64,000 bases of DNA from Hymenobacter volaticus (GCF_022921055.1 NZ_CP095061.1:2333501-2397500), one strand, 5' to 3'. Counted from the stretch's first letter, positions 18,008-27,822 are shown. Notes: a model not told the origin generated them from the sequence alone. Made by a program: numbers and translations.

Positions 18008-19945
18008 ATGAACCCCACCCCTCATACACCACGGCGTATAGCGCTAGTCTAACCGACCCGGCGGCCTTTTGGGCCGAGCAGGCGCGGCAGCTTGCGTGGT
18101 TTCGGGAGCCGCCTGAGCCAGTGCTAAGCCAGGAAGAAGCCACAGGTTTCTACCGCTGGTTTCGGGGCGGGCAGCTTAACACCGCCTACCTCTGCCTCGA
18201 TTATCACGTTGCGCATGGCCGGGCCGAGCAAACGGCTCTGATCTACGATTCGCCCGTGACCAACACAGTGCGCCGCTACACCTACCGCGAACTGCTCGAC
18301 CTGACGGCCCGCTTTGCGGGTGGGCTGCGCAACCTGGGCGTAGAGAAAGGTGACCGGGTTATCATCTATATGCCCAACACCCCGGAGGCGGTAGTAGCCA
18401 TGCTGGCTTGCGCCCGGTTGGGGGCAGTGCACTCAGTGGTATTTGGAGGCTTCGCGCCCCATGAGCTGGCCGTGCGCATCGATGACGCGCAGCCCCGTGC
18501 CATTATTTGTGCTTCGGGCGGGCTAGAGTTCGACAAGGTGATTCCCTACAAGCCGCTCGTGGATGCTGCTATAGCGCTTGCCACCCATCAGCCCGCCCAC
18601 GTGGTAGTACTGCAGCGCGACTTCGTGGCGGCTACTTTGCAACCTGGCCGCGACGTGGAGTTTCCGCAGCTACTGCAAGCCGCACCCGTAGAAGCAGTGC
18701 CCGTTGAGGCTACCGATCCGCTGTATATCCTCTACACTTCCGGCACTACTGGCAAACCCAAAGGGGTAGTGCGCGACACGGGCGGCCACGCCGTGGCGCT
18801 GAAGTACAGCATGAGCGCCATCTACGGCTTGCAGCCCGGCGAAACCATGTTTAGCGGCTCCGATATTGGGTGGGCCGTGGGCCACAGCTATATAGTGTAC
18901 GGGCCGCTGCTGCACGGCTGCACCTCGGTGCTGTTTGAGGGCAAGCCGGTGCGCACGCCCAATGCCGGCACCTTCTGGCGCTTGCTGGCCGACTACCAAG
19001 TCAGTGTCATGTTTACGGCACCTACCGCCATCCGGGCTATCAAGAAGGAAGACCCCGAAGGGCTGCTGGCATGCCGCTACGATTTATCTAGCCTACGTTA
19101 CTTGTTCCTGGCTGGCGAGCGGTGCGACCCTGCCACCTATGATTGGGCCGGACAGGTATTGAACGTGCCCGTAGTAGACCACTGGTGGCAAACCGAATCG
19201 GGTTGGCCGATGCTGGCGACTATGGTGGGGCTGGCCGACATGCCTCTGCCCGCGCCGGCTCAGCGGGCCACCCCGTACCCGGCTATGATGTGCAGATTCT
19301 CGACGAAGCCGGCCACCCCGTACCCGCTACCACCACTGGGTTGGTGGCCGTAAAACTGCCATTGCCGCCCGGCTGTTTGCCCACGCTCTGGCAAGATGAT
19401 GCTCGTTTCCAGCAAAGCTACCTCGACACCTTCCCGGCTACTACCTCTCCGGCGACGGGGGCTACCGAGACGAACAAGGGTACCTCTTCATCATGGGCCG
19501 CGTCGATGACGTGATGAATGTGGCGGGCCACCGCCTAAGCACCGGCCAAATGGAGGAACTGCTGGCTACGCATCCGGCCGTAGCCGAATGTGCCGTGTTG
19601 GGTATTGCGTGCCCGCTTCGCGGCCAGCGCCCGGTGGGCCTCGTTGTACTCAAAGACGGACAAGTCATAGAAGAAAAGCAGTTGGAACAAGACCTAGTTA
19701 GCCTTATTCGTGAAAAGATCGGGGCCGTAGCGAGCTTCCGCCAAGCGGTTGTTGTCAAGCGTCTGCCCAAAACTCGGTCTGGCAAAATCCTGCGTAAAAC
19801 TATGCGTCAGCTCGCCGACGGAGAGGCCTTCACCATCCCTTCCACCATCGACGACCCCCTGATTCTAACGGAAATCAAAGAGGTGCTAGAAAGGCGACAA
19901 ATAGGGCAGGCATTTGAAAGCCTAGCCAACGACCTCACCCACTAA
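18008..19945 (+). CDS. prpE: Propionyl-CoA synthetase-like acyl-CoA ligase (three apparent frameshifts)
   Basis: ATP-dependent acyl-CoA ligase (ANL superfamily) that would activate propionate or another short acid to its CoA ester. Key segments: [20 protein letters not shown] (AMP-binding), DIGWAVGHSYIVYGPL, RYLFLAGERCDPATYDWA, DHWWQTESGWP, MGRVDDVMNVAGHRLST and [16 protein letters not shown], where the Lys after SG is the acetylation site. The VVRDTGG, FLAGERCDP and TESGWP variants favour PrpE/ACSS3 over Acs. The coding frame is broken at CCCC 18018-18021, CCC 19249-19251 and around 19433-19437. Open pieces are 18121-19353 and 19493-19945, with linking segments between. It follows the receiver gene by 50 bases and probably belongs to the same operon. 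Confidence 0.85.
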
Positions 19946-20120
19946 CCTTTCGGTAAACAGAATAAAATGAATGAACAAGCTAAACCTAGTATATCCGTTT
20001 TCTACGATGAGAAAGGGTAAGAGTCGTTGACCAGTCGTTGCACAACTCTATCTGCCCTTCCTGTCGAGTGCCGCGCAACAAAGCCGCAGCCTCTGGCGTG
20101 CTGCCGTTGCCAAAGTACCC

Positions 20121-20218
20121 GTCATGCTGAGCGCAGCCGAAGCATCTCGCTAGTATGGTAATTTCATTCAGCACCACAACCTCAGCACGCGAGATGCTTC
20201 GGCTGCGCTCAGCATGAC
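20121..20218. repeat. REP-like dispersed repeat, inverted pair
   Basis: The GTCATGCTGAGCG...GAAGCATCTCGC unit at 20121-20150 faces its exact inverse at 20189-20218 across a 38-base spacer. The pair lies in the gap between the two acyl-CoA ligase genes (19946-20393), where I see no gene and no other clear signal. Confidence 0.85.
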
Positions 20219-20393
20219 GTTCTGAAGTGTATTGGCATCGTTAACAACGATTATCGGTTACCCTCAACACTCAAATGAACAAAGAAACCAGCTATAAAAA
20301 CTAGGTTTCCTCGCTTTAGAATAAACTAGCAAAAGCGTAGCGCTTACCAGAACTGAAATTCACAACCTCTCCACTTCACAATTTCATATTCCC

Positions 20394-22316
20394 ATGCCCG
20401 AAGCACCCACGAAACACGCCCGCATCCGTACCCTGGAAGAGTATCAGGATGCCTACAGCCGCAGCATCGAAACCCCGAGCAGTTTTGGGCGGAGGTAGCC
20501 GAGCCGTTCACTTGGCGCCGCAAGTGGGACAAGGTGCTCGATTCTGACATGGCGGCCGGCAAAAACGAGTGGTTCGGGGAGCCCGCCTCAACATCACCGA
20601 AAACTGCCTCGACCGCCACCTCGCCACGCGCGGCAACAAGCTGGCCATCATCTACGAGCCCAACGATACCAAGACCCGCCACCTGCGCCTGACCTACCGC
20701 GAACTGCACCAAGAGGTTTGCAAGTTTGCCAACGTGCTGCACAATAACGGAGTGGAAAAGGGCGACCGGGTATGCCTCTACATGCCCATGATTCCGCAGC
20801 TGGCTATAGCGGTGCTGGCCTGCGCTCGCATTGGTGCGGTGCACTCCGTGGTATTCGCCGGCTTCTCCGCCACCGCCATTGCCGACCGAGTGAACGACGC
20901 GCAGGCTAGCGTGGTACTCACGGCCGATGGCCTGAACCGCGGCGCCAAACAGATTCCGGTGAAGCGCGTGGTGGATGAGGCCTTGGAAAATTGCCCTTCG
21001 GTGCGCCGCGTCATTGTAGTCGAGCACTTAGGCTGGCCCGTGCAAATGAAAGAGGGCCGCGACGTATGGTACCACGAGGAAGCCGAGGACGTAGCCAAAA
21101 GCTGCCCCGCCGAAGAAATGGATGCCGAAGATCCGCTCTTCATCCTCTATACCTCGGGCAGCACCGGCAAGCCCAAAGGCGTGGTACACAGCACGGCCGG
21201 CTACATGGTCTGGACAGACTACACGTTCCGCAACGTATTTCAGGTGGAGGAAAACGACATCTACTGGTGCACCGCCGACATTGGTTGGGTAACGGGACAC
21301 TCGTACTTGCTTTACGGCCCGTTGCTGGCGGGCGCTACCACGCTCATGTTCGAGGGCATCCCAACGTATCCGAGCCCGGGCCGCTTTTGGGAAGTGATTG
21401 ACAAGCACTCAGTAAGCGTGTTCTACACGGCACCCACAGCCATTCGTAGCCTGATGGCCGCCCCCTCGACAACGTGCTGAGCTACTCGCTGGATTCGTTG
21501 CGGGTGTTGGGCTCGGTGGGGGAACCCATTAACGAGGAAGCGTGGTACTGGTACTACCAGCACGTAGGCAAGGAGCGCTGCCCCGTTGTGGATACGTGGT
21601 GGCAAACCGAAACCGGCGGCATCATGATTTCGGCGCTGGCCGGTATTACGCCGAGCGTGCCGGCTCGCGCTGGCTTGCCGCTGCCGGGCGTGCTGCCAGT
21701 GCTGCTCAACCAAGAAGGCAAGGAGATTGAAGGCAACGGCGAGGAAGGTTACTTGGCTATCAAGAACAGCTGGCCTGGCATCATCCGCACCACCTACGGC
21801 GACCATGAGCGCGCCCGCCAAACTTACTTTGCGCCGTACCCCGGCTACTACTTCACCGGCGATGGTGCCCGCCGCGACGAGGAAGGGCTATACCGCATCA
21901 TCGGCCGCGTCGATGATGTAATCAACGTGAGCGGCCACCGGTTCGGTACCGCCGAAATCGAAAACGCTATCAATCAAAACCCCAACGTGGTGGAGTCGGC
22001 CGTAGTGGGCTACCCGCACGACGTGAAAGGCCAGGGCATCTACGCCTACGTCATCTGCCGCGAAGGCGTCTGCGACAAGGAAAATGACAAGGCGCACATC
22101 GAGGCCAGCATCATCGAAACCATCGTGGCCGAAATCGGCAAAATCGCCAAGCCCGACAAGATCCAAATTGTGTCAGGCCTGCCGAAAACCCGCTCCGGTA
22201 AAATCATGCGCCGCATTCTGCGCAAAGTAGCCGAGGGCGAAACTTCCAACCTCGGCGATACCACCACGCTCCTCGACCCGGCCGTAGTCGACGAGATTAT
22301 CGGCGGCCGGAAGTAG
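20394..22316 (+). CDS. acs: Acetyl-CoA synthetase (three apparent frameshifts)
   Basis: Acetate:CoA ligase, about 640 residues when repaired. ATG 20394 starts [20 protein letters not shown]. Characteristic parts: [98 protein letters not shown] and [16 protein letters not shown] with the conserved acetylatable Lys. Frames break at CCCC 20473-20476 ([12 protein letters not shown] is recovered with one C), GGGG 20576-20579 ([16 protein letters not shown]) and CCCCC 21461-21465 ([12 protein letters not shown]). The long intact pieces are 20569-21480 and 21474-22316. It ends in a strong terminator and functionally completes the acetate/propionate block. Confidence 0.92.
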
Positions 22317-22330
22317 AGTTAACAATGGTT

Positions 22331-22380
22331 ACACACAAAAAGAGGCCCTCGGTCTACACCGAGGGCCTCTTTTTGTGTGT
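22331..22380. terminator. Strong bidirectional intrinsic terminator after acs
   Basis: Arms ACACACAAAAAGAGGCCCTC and the exact complement, extended by GGT/ACC, enclose a CTAC loop; GC core with A and T runs on either side. It begins 14 bases after the acs stop. Confidence 0.9.
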
Positions 22381-22491
22381 AATAAGGTGGGGTGTTTGAA
22401 CTTGGAGAAGTAGTAAGTTGAAACGCTTAGTTTCTGCAGGCGCTACAACTCGTTCCGCTTCGCCCATTACCTTCGCGCCAAAACCTGCCTT

Positions 22492-23550
22492 ATGCCCGAC
22501 TTCCATATCCGGCCGCTTAACCAAGAGCTAGCCGCTGCTATTCAACACAAAATCGATGGGAAAACGAAACCAGTAGGCGCGCTTGGGCAATTGGAAGTCC
22601 TGGCCCATCAGGTAGCGTTGATTCAGCAAACCCTCACGTCCCAACTCCGGCAGCCCCATGTGCTCGTCTTCGCCGCCGACCACGGCATTGCTGCCGAAGG
22701 CGTAAGCAAGTATCCGCAGGAAGTTACTTACCAAATGGTGCTGAACTTTCTAAGCGGTGGGGCCGCTATCAACGTGTTTTGCCGGCAGCAGGGCATGGCC
22801 TTGAAGGTGGTAGATGCCGGAGTAAAGGGCAGTTTCACTGATTTCCCGGCGGTTATCAACCAAAAAATTGCCGAAGGCACCCGCAATTTTCTTCACGAAC
22901 CCGCTATGAGCGTAGCGCAGTGCGAACAGGCGCTGGCTGCCGGCGCCAAGCTAGCGCGCGAAGTAGCCGCCACCGGTTGCAACGTGCTCGGTTTCGGCGA
23001 AATGGGCATTGCCAATACCTCGGCGGCCACCCTGCTGATGCACCGATTCACGGGCCGGCCTCTCACCGACTGTCTAGGCCGCGGCACAGGCCTCGACGAC
23101 GAGCAACTCAGCCACAAAGCCACCATACTAACGGCCGCTGCTCAGCAGCACGCTGCCCTAACTAAACCGTTGGAAGTGCTGGCCGCATTCGGTGGCTTTG
23201 AAATTGTGCAGATGGTGGGCGCCATGCTCGGTGCCGCGGAACAGGGTCTGGTGTTACTGATTGATGGGTTTATTGCTACAGCGGCTTTGTTGGCGGCAAC
23301 TGCCCTGCACCCGGCGGTGCGCGAGTACTGCGTATTCTGTCATCAATCCGAAGAAACCGGGCATCAGTTGATGCTGGCTCACTTGCACGCGCAGCCTCTA
23401 TTGAATCTGAATTTGCGGCTCGGAGAGGGGACTGGCTGCGCGCTGGCGTATCCGCTGCTAGTGGCGGCCGTTAATTTCCTCAACGAAATGGCTTCCTTCG
23501 AGAGTGCCGGAGTGAGCCAGAGCACGGAGCCAATGCCCGTTACGGCATGA
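22492..23550 (+). CDS. cobT: Nicotinate-nucleotide--dimethylbenzimidazole phosphoribosyltransferase CobT
   Basis: Makes alpha-ribazole 5'-phosphate from nicotinate mononucleotide and DMB for the lower ligand of cobalamin. At 352 residues it has the normal length. Diagnostic segments: KTKPVGALGQLEVLA, VFAADHGIAAEGVSKYPQEVT, NVLGFGEMGIANTSAATLL, GRGTGLDDEQLSHK and RLGEGTGCALAYPLL, which contains the catalytic Glu. It is the first gene of a tight cobT-cobS-cobC operon, overlapping cobS by four bases (ATGA). No cobalamin riboswitch is visible in the short leader. Confidence 0.95.
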   Translation: MPDFHIRPLNQELAAAIQHKIDGKTKPVGALGQLEVLAHQVALIQQTLTSQLRQPHVLVFAADHGIAAEGVSKYPQEVTYQMVLNFLSGGAAINVFCRQQGMALKVVDAGVKGSFTDFPAVINQKIAEGTRNFLHEPAMSVAQCEQALAAGAKLAREVAATGCNVLGFGEMGIANTSAATLLMHRFTGRPLTDCLGRGTGLDDEQLSHKATILTAAAQQHAALTKPLEVLAAFGGFEIVQMVGAMLGAAEQGLVLLIDGFIATAALLAATALHPAVREYCVFCHQSEETGHQLMLAHLHAQPLLNLNLRLGEGTGCALAYPLLVAAVNFLNEMASFESAGVSQSTEPMPVTA

Positions 23551-24344
23551 TGCGCCGGCAAGTCGAGCTGTTCTTTACGGCTCTCATGTTCTACACCCGC
23601 ATTCCGTGTCCGAAGTGGGTGGGGCATTCCGAAGAAAACCTCAACAAGTCCACGGTTTACTTCCCGGTTATCGGCTGGATAGTGGGTGGCGCGGCGGCGG
23701 GTGTCTGGTGGATATTGCACTTCTTTTTCCCGCTGGAAGTCGCTCTGTTGCTAAGCATGGTGGCCAGCATTCTGCTCACGGGGGCTTTCCACGAAGACGG
23801 CTTTGCTGATGTCTGCGACGGATTTGGGGGCGGCTGGAACAAGCTGCGCATCCTCGAAATCATGAAAGACAGCCGCCTCGGCACTTATGGTGTGACGGGC
23901 TTGGGGCTGATGCTGGCCCTGAAGTTTCTGACGCTGAAAGCGGTGGTGTATGGTGAACACTTTCACCTCAAGTCGCTGATTCCGGTGCTTGTGATAGGGC
24001 ATTCTTTGAGCCGGGCCACTGCGCTTTCGTTTATCTATACCCATGAGTACGCCCGCGAAAACGAGGACAGCAAAGCCAAGCCTATCGCCAAGAAATTAAG
24101 CGCGACGGAGTTTGGCATAGGCTTGCTGTTGGGGCTGCTGCCCTTGCTGGCGTATGCTGCCTGGTTGCGCAACGGCTGGCTGTTGCTGGTGCTGCTGCCA
24201 TTGTGGCTCGTGAAAACCTACTTGGCTCGCTATTTCACTCGCTGGATCGGTGGCTACACCGGCGACTGTTTGGGTGCCACCCAACAAGTAGCGGAGTTAG
24301 TGGTATATCTGTTCTTTTGTTCTCAACTATGGAATTATACTTGA
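23547..24344 (+). CDS. cobS: Adenosylcobinamide-GDP ribazoletransferase (cobalamin synthase) CobS
   Basis: Integral membrane enzyme joining adenosylcobinamide-GDP and alpha-ribazole. The family hallmarks are LFFTALMFYTRIPCPKWVG at the N-terminus, VYFPVIGWIVGG, and the metal-binding acidic segment GAFHEDGFADVCDGFGGGW, followed by IMKDSRLGTYGVTGLGLMLALK. There are about six to seven hydrophobic segments over 265 residues. Its start overlaps the cobT stop by four bases and its stop overlaps the cobC start by 16, so translation is probably coupled. Confidence 0.95.
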   Translation: MMRRQVELFFTALMFYTRIPCPKWVGHSEENLNKSTVYFPVIGWIVGGAAAGVWWILHFFFPLEVALLLSMVASILLTGAFHEDGFADVCDGFGGGWNKLRILEIMKDSRLGTYGVTGLGLMLALKFLTLKAVVYGEHFHLKSLIPVLVIGHSLSRATALSFIYTHEYARENEDSKAKPIAKKLSATEFGIGLLLGLLPLLAYAAWLRNGWLLLVLLPLWLVKTYLARYFTRWIGGYTGDCLGATQQVAELVVYLFFCSQLWNYT

Positions 24345-24907
24345 TCCGTCATACCCGGGTAGCTACCGCGGCTGGCATCTGCTACGGTGGCTCCGACGTG
24401 CCCGTCGCCGCCACCTACCCGGAAGACGAGGCCGCCGTGGGCGCCCGCTTAGCGCCAATACTGGCCGCGGGTCCGGTAACTACATACAGTAGTCCGCTCA
24501 CCCGTTGCCGCTGCCTAGCCGAAGCCTTGGTGCCCGGTCCCATCCACTTCGACGACCGACTCCGGGAATACGACTTCGGCCGTTGGGAGCTGCAACCGTG
24601 GAACACCCTGCCCGCCGCCGAACTCGACCCCTGGATGGCCGACTATGTGCAAGTGCCCGCACCCGGCGGGGAAAGCTTCCTCGACCTGCAAACTCGCACC
24701 ACTGCCTTTCTGGATGACGCGCTAGCGCAGCCCGACGGCCCGCAGGTAGCTTTGATCTTCTGCCATTCGGCCGTTATCAGGAGTATGCTGTGCTATTTCT
24801 TAGGCTTGCCGCTAGCCAACGCCTTTCGGCTGGATATCGACTACGGTTCTATTTCCAAGGTGCGCTACCACCAAGGCCGGTTCAATGTGGCGTATACTAA
24901 CGCATAA
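24329..24907 (+). CDS. cobC: Alpha-ribazole phosphatase family protein CobC (histidine phosphatase)
   Basis: Histidine phosphatase of 192 residues that would remove the phosphate from alpha-ribazole phosphate or cobalamin phosphate. It begins MELYLIRHTRVATAAGICYG: the RHT motif carries the phospho-histidine, and GICYGGSDVPV is typical of CobC rather than general phosphoglycerate mutases. Further marks are YSSPLTRCRCLAEAL, LREYDFGRWE and the second catalytic His in IFCHSAVIRSML. ATG 24329 was chosen because upstream codons overlap cobS without family similarity. It is the last gene of the operon, followed by a terminator. cobU is not in the window. Confidence 0.9.
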   Translation: MELYLIRHTRVATAAGICYGGSDVPVAATYPEDEAAVGARLAPILAAGPVTTYSSPLTRCRCLAEALVPGPIHFDDRLREYDFGRWELQPWNTLPAAELDPWMADYVQVPAPGGESFLDLQTRTTAFLDDALAQPDGPQVALIFCHSAVIRSMLCYFLGLPLANAFRLDIDYGSISKVRYHQGRFNVAYTNA

Positions 24908-24927
24908 GCGGCTTCTCCCTTTTCAAC

Positions 24928-24965
24928 AAACAAGCCCCGACTCATTGCTGAGTCGGGGCTTGTTT
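24928..24965. terminator. Bidirectional intrinsic terminator between cobC and fumarylacetoacetase
   Basis: AAACAAGCCCCGACTCA and its complement TGAGTCGGGGCTTGTTT enclose TTGC. It lies between convergent genes and can serve both. Confidence 0.9.
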
Positions 24966-24987
24966 TGATAGGCTGTGCCACTAATCT

Positions 24988-26271
24988 TTAGCTTATTGCT
25001 GCGGGTAGCACAGTGCCAGTTACTTCTCCAAAACCGATGCGAATGCCGTTGTTTTCGCAATAGCCGCGCATGGTCACGGTGTCGCCGTCGTGCAGGAATT
25101 TGCGTTCTTCCCCGCTTGGCAGAACTACGGGCCGGGTGCCGCGCCAAGCAAGTTCTAGCATCGAGCCGAGTGAGTCGGGAGTGGGGCCGCTGATGGTGCC
25201 GGAAGCGTATAGGTCGCCCACTTCGAGGTTGCACCCGTTGCTGCTTTGATGGGTGAGCTGTTGCGCCATGCTCCAGTACATGTGCTGAAAGTTGGTGCGG
25301 GAAACTACAGTTTCAAGGCTGCCTTCGGGCTGCAAGCCTACTTCCAGGTTTATATCGAAGTTGTGAGCGTTGACTTGACGCAAGTACAGCAGCGGCTCCG
25401 GCTCCTGCACCGGGCCGGGCACGCGGAACGGCTCCAGCGCATCGAGCGTGACCACCCAAGGTGAAATGCTACTGCCGAAGCTTTTGCCCAGAAACGGCCC
25501 GAGCGGCACATATTCCCAGCTTTGAATGTCGCGCGCGCTCCAGTCATTGAACAGCACCAACCCGAAAATGTGGTCTTCGGTGTACTGCAACGGGATAGAG
25601 TCGCCAAGGGCCGAACCTTTGCCCACCACAAAAGCCATTTCCAGTTCGAAGTCTAGCTGCTGCGAAGGGCCGAAGGTGGGCGTGTCGGCATCCGGCGCTT
25701 TGCGCTGTCCGTTGGGCCGACGGATATTCGTGCCCGACACCACAATGCTGCTAGCCCGACCGTGGTAGCCGATGGGTAGGTGGCGCCAGTTAGGCAGCAA
25801 GGCATTAGCCGGGTCGCGGAACATCATGCCCACGTTGGTAGCGTGTTCGATGCTGCTGTAGAAGTCGGTGTAGTTGCTCGGTTTCACTGGCCGCAACATC
25901 CGTACTTCGCTCTGGCGAACCAGGCACTCGCGCATCACCTCGTCGGAACGGAGGGCTTCGTTGTCGTGGCGCAGCAGCTCACTCACCCGCTCGCGCACGG
26001 CCCGCCAAGCCGGCCGGCCCAAGGAAATAAACTGGTTGAGGGTGCGGCGCCGAAAAACCTTCGGCATTTTTGGTCCGAGGTCCAAATCAGAAAAAAAGCC
26101 GAACTGCGCCACGGCGTACAAATCCAACGCATAGTCTCCAATAGCCACGGCCAAACGGGTACCCCGGTCTTCGGTTTCGAACACCCCAAAGGGCAGGTTC
26201 TGAATCGGAAAATCACTAATCGGCGGAATATCAATCCAGGAGCGCAGCGCGGGGTCGTTCAGGTTGGCCAT
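24988..26271 (-). CDS. fahA: Fumarylacetoacetase
   Basis: Last enzyme of tyrosine/homogentisate catabolism, cleaving fumarylacetoacetate to fumarate and acetoacetate. It has 427 residues from ATG 26271 (MANLNDPALRSWIDIPP); upstream in-frame codons lack similarity. The N-terminal SH3-like part contains FPIQNLPFGVF. The catalytic beta-roll has YTDFYSSIEHATNVG, LPIGYHGRASSIVVSG, QLDFELEMAFVVG (metal-binding acidic residues), LVLFNDWSARDIQSWEYVPL and SGTISGPTPDSLGSML. These are the standard motifs in the standard order. No other tyrosine-degradation gene is nearby. It is convergent with cobC. Confidence 0.95.
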   Translation of the reverse strand: MANLNDPALRSWIDIPPISDFPIQNLPFGVFETEDRGTRLAVAIGDYALDLYAVAQFGFFSDLDLGPKMPKVFRRRTLNQFISLGRPAWRAVRERVSELLRHDNEALRSDEVMRECLVRQSEVRMLRPVKPSNYTDFYSSIEHATNVGMMFRDPANALLPNWRHLPIGYHGRASSIVVSGTNIRRPNGQRKAPDADTPTFGPSQQLDFELEMAFVVGKGSALGDSIPLQYTEDHIFGLVLFNDWSARDIQSWEYVPLGPFLGKSFGSSISPWVVTLDALEPFRVPGPVQEPEPLLYLRQVNAHNFDINLEVGLQPEGSLETVVSRTNFQHMYWSMAQQLTHQSSNGCNLEVGDLYASGTISGPTPDSLGSMLELAWRGTRPVVLPSGEERKFLHDGDTVTMRGYCENNGIRIGFGEVTGTVLPAAIS

Positions 26272-26447
26272 AGGGCGGATAGGTGATAGTAGGAACGGTA
26301 AAGGTAGAGCCGTCGGCCAAATGACGAGTAAACTCAACAGAAGGTTAGATGAACCTAAGTAGAGCTAGTATCTTAAGCCAGACCTTTTACTCCAATTATT
26401 GAGGAATGGGAAGTGACGAAATATATAGCAGCTTATGAACTGGTAAA

Positions 26448-26888
26448 ATGGACACGCTTGGCATATTGACCGGTATACTTCAGGGCGATTTTATATCCCG
26501 TTTTGGTGTTGGTGATACTTGGGCTTTATATTTTAGAAGCTATATTCTTGTAGCTCATGATATTATTTCAGAAGACGAAATATTGATTACTAAAGGGCTG
26601 AAGGATAATTATCCTTCTTACCAAAACTGCGTCGATCAAGACTACATCAGCAAATCTGCTGTTGTGGCAGCTCATATGAGGAAAGAGGTTGTGGGATTGA
26701 AGCTAGATCAAGTAGGCAACTTGACAATAGAGTTTGCGGGAGACAGTAAACTGATAATTCCAGCTACGGTAGATATAGTTGATTGGCAGTGGTGCTTGAA
26801 TAGAACTGGTAATGATCCATATCAAGACTACTATGTAGCTTGTTTTGGGCAGGGTGAAATTCGAGTAAACCAAGAATACAGTTCTTGA
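26448..26888 (+). CDS. Hypothetical protein in an AT-rich islet
   Basis: A 146-residue soluble protein of unknown family. It opens MDTLGILTGILQGDFISRFG, then GDTWALYFRSYILVAHDIIS and a beta-rich C-terminal half (VGLKLDQVGNLTIEFAGDSKLIIPATVDIVDWQWCL, in pieces). It looks like a small beta-sheet protein, a shape shared by many immunity or orphan proteins, but no motif supports a role. The base composition is clearly more AT-rich than the flanking fahA and nifU genes, as is the 26340-26447 leader, suggesting transfer. It is probably transcribed alone. Confidence 0.6.
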   Translation: MDTLGILTGILQGDFISRFGVGDTWALYFRSYILVAHDIISEDEILITKGLKDNYPSYQNCVDQDYISKSAVVAAHMRKEVVGLKLDQVGNLTIEFAGDSKLIIPATVDIVDWQWCLNRTGNDPYQDYYVACFGQGEIRVNQEYSS

Positions 26889-26969
26889 TAAACTGACGAT
26901 GGGTAAATACTATTGCAAAGTTGTGAGAACAGCCTCACGACCCGTGCGCACCACCCGCCCCAAAATCAG

Positions 26970-27010
26970 TGCGCCCCGCTTCTACCGGAAACCAGTAGGA
27001 GCGGGGCGCA
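26970..27010. terminator. Hairpin terminator between the orphan gene and the NifU-like gene
   Basis: TGCGCCCCGCTTCTA pairs with TAGGAGCGGGGCGCA (one wobble) around a short loop; T-rich tails are weak. It is positioned between convergent genes, 20 bases beyond the NifU-like stop. Confidence 0.6.
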
Positions 27011-27029
27011 TTAACTAAATAGGAAAAGC

Positions 27030-27365
27030 TTAAAACTGAGGGGTAGGTACCGGGATAGGGGATACAGGATGGCCAGTTTGACCCGCCGGCTGTTCCGACA
27101 TAGGGGTGATGTTGATAGCTTCAACAGACCGAATTTCCGGTACGGCTTTTTTCACCGATTCTTCCACACCGGCTTTCAGCGTCATCGGCGACATGGGGCA
27201 GGTGCCACAGGCCCCGAGCAGTTCCAGGCGCAACACCATGTCGTCGGTGATTTCCAATACCCGCACGTTGCCGCCGTCAGCTGCCAGATACGGGCGGATG
27301 CTGTCCAGCGCCAACTCAATACGTGATAGGAGGGGATGGTCTTCTACGGCAGCGGAATGCGTCAT
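27030..27365 (-). CDS. NifU C-terminal-domain Fe-S scaffold protein
   Basis: A 111-residue protein made almost entirely of the NifU C-terminal (Nfu-like) domain. The pattern IRPYLAADGGNVRVLEI is followed by LELLGACGTCPMSPMTLKAGVEESV, whose CxxC pair binds a [4Fe-4S] cluster for delivery to target proteins. The last 25 residues are a proline-rich tail. The next gene upstream on the same strand is Mrp, another Fe-S cluster carrier, though about 540 bases separate them. The start is ATG 27365; a TACCTTTG -7-like element lies on the minus strand at 27433-27426. Confidence 0.92.
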   Translation of the reverse strand: MTHSAAVEDHPLLSRIELALDSIRPYLAADGGNVRVLEITDDMVLRLELLGACGTCPMSPMTLKAGVEESVKKAVPEIRSVEAINITPMSEQPAGQTGHPVSPIPVPTPQF

Positions 27366-27667
27366 AAATCACTGATTTTACTGACTTGCCTGCTTCTGTA
27401 GATGCAAGTCAACCATGAGGTAATGCAAAGGTAAGGCTTCTGGCGAGTAAAAAGTAAACCAAGTTTAAGCCGGTAAAGTTACCGAAGCGCTAGCGTTGAG
27501 CTTAGCATCCGAATAACCCACGCACCGGACATACAAGGCACTTCTATAACCCAAAGACCAAACAGTTATCAACTAGTTCCCTTCGCTAAGCATAGGCCAA
27601 AAGTGGCCGAACTTCTATTGCCTACTTAGCCTCAAAGCACTCGCTTACTGTTGTTGCAGCGCTACCT

Positions 27668-27822
27668 GTCATGCTGAGCGCAGTCGAAGCATCTCGCGTG
27701 CTGACGTCGGATTACTATTCCAACCTCAGCACGCGAGATGCTTCGGCTCCGCTCAGCATGACGGTCTGATTGTATTGTGTTCTACCACCAGCACGCGAGA
27801 TGCTTCGGCAAGCGCAACATAA
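27668..27822. repeat. REP-like dispersed repeat, inverted pair plus decayed third copy
   Basis: The unit lies at 27668-27697 (one base different from the copies at 14 and 20 kb), its inverse at 27733-27762 (one difference), and a truncated further inverse at 27795-27822. Each unit is extended by CGTGCTGA / TCAGCACG. They fill the gap 27366-27905 between the NifU-like and Mrp genes, where I see no gene. Confidence 0.85.

Noticed and set aside
20344..21027. Long open frame antisense to acs (227 codons)
   Set aside because: It mirrors a strongly conserved acetyl-CoA synthetase and has low-complexity His/Val/Gly-rich content typical of antisense frames in GC-rich DNA.
22381..22491. Cobalamin riboswitch before cobT
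   Set aside because: Leader is short and lacks a recognisable B12-box.
26448..26888. Immunity protein of a toxin system
   Set aside because: Size and strand content fit, but no toxin gene or motif is nearby.
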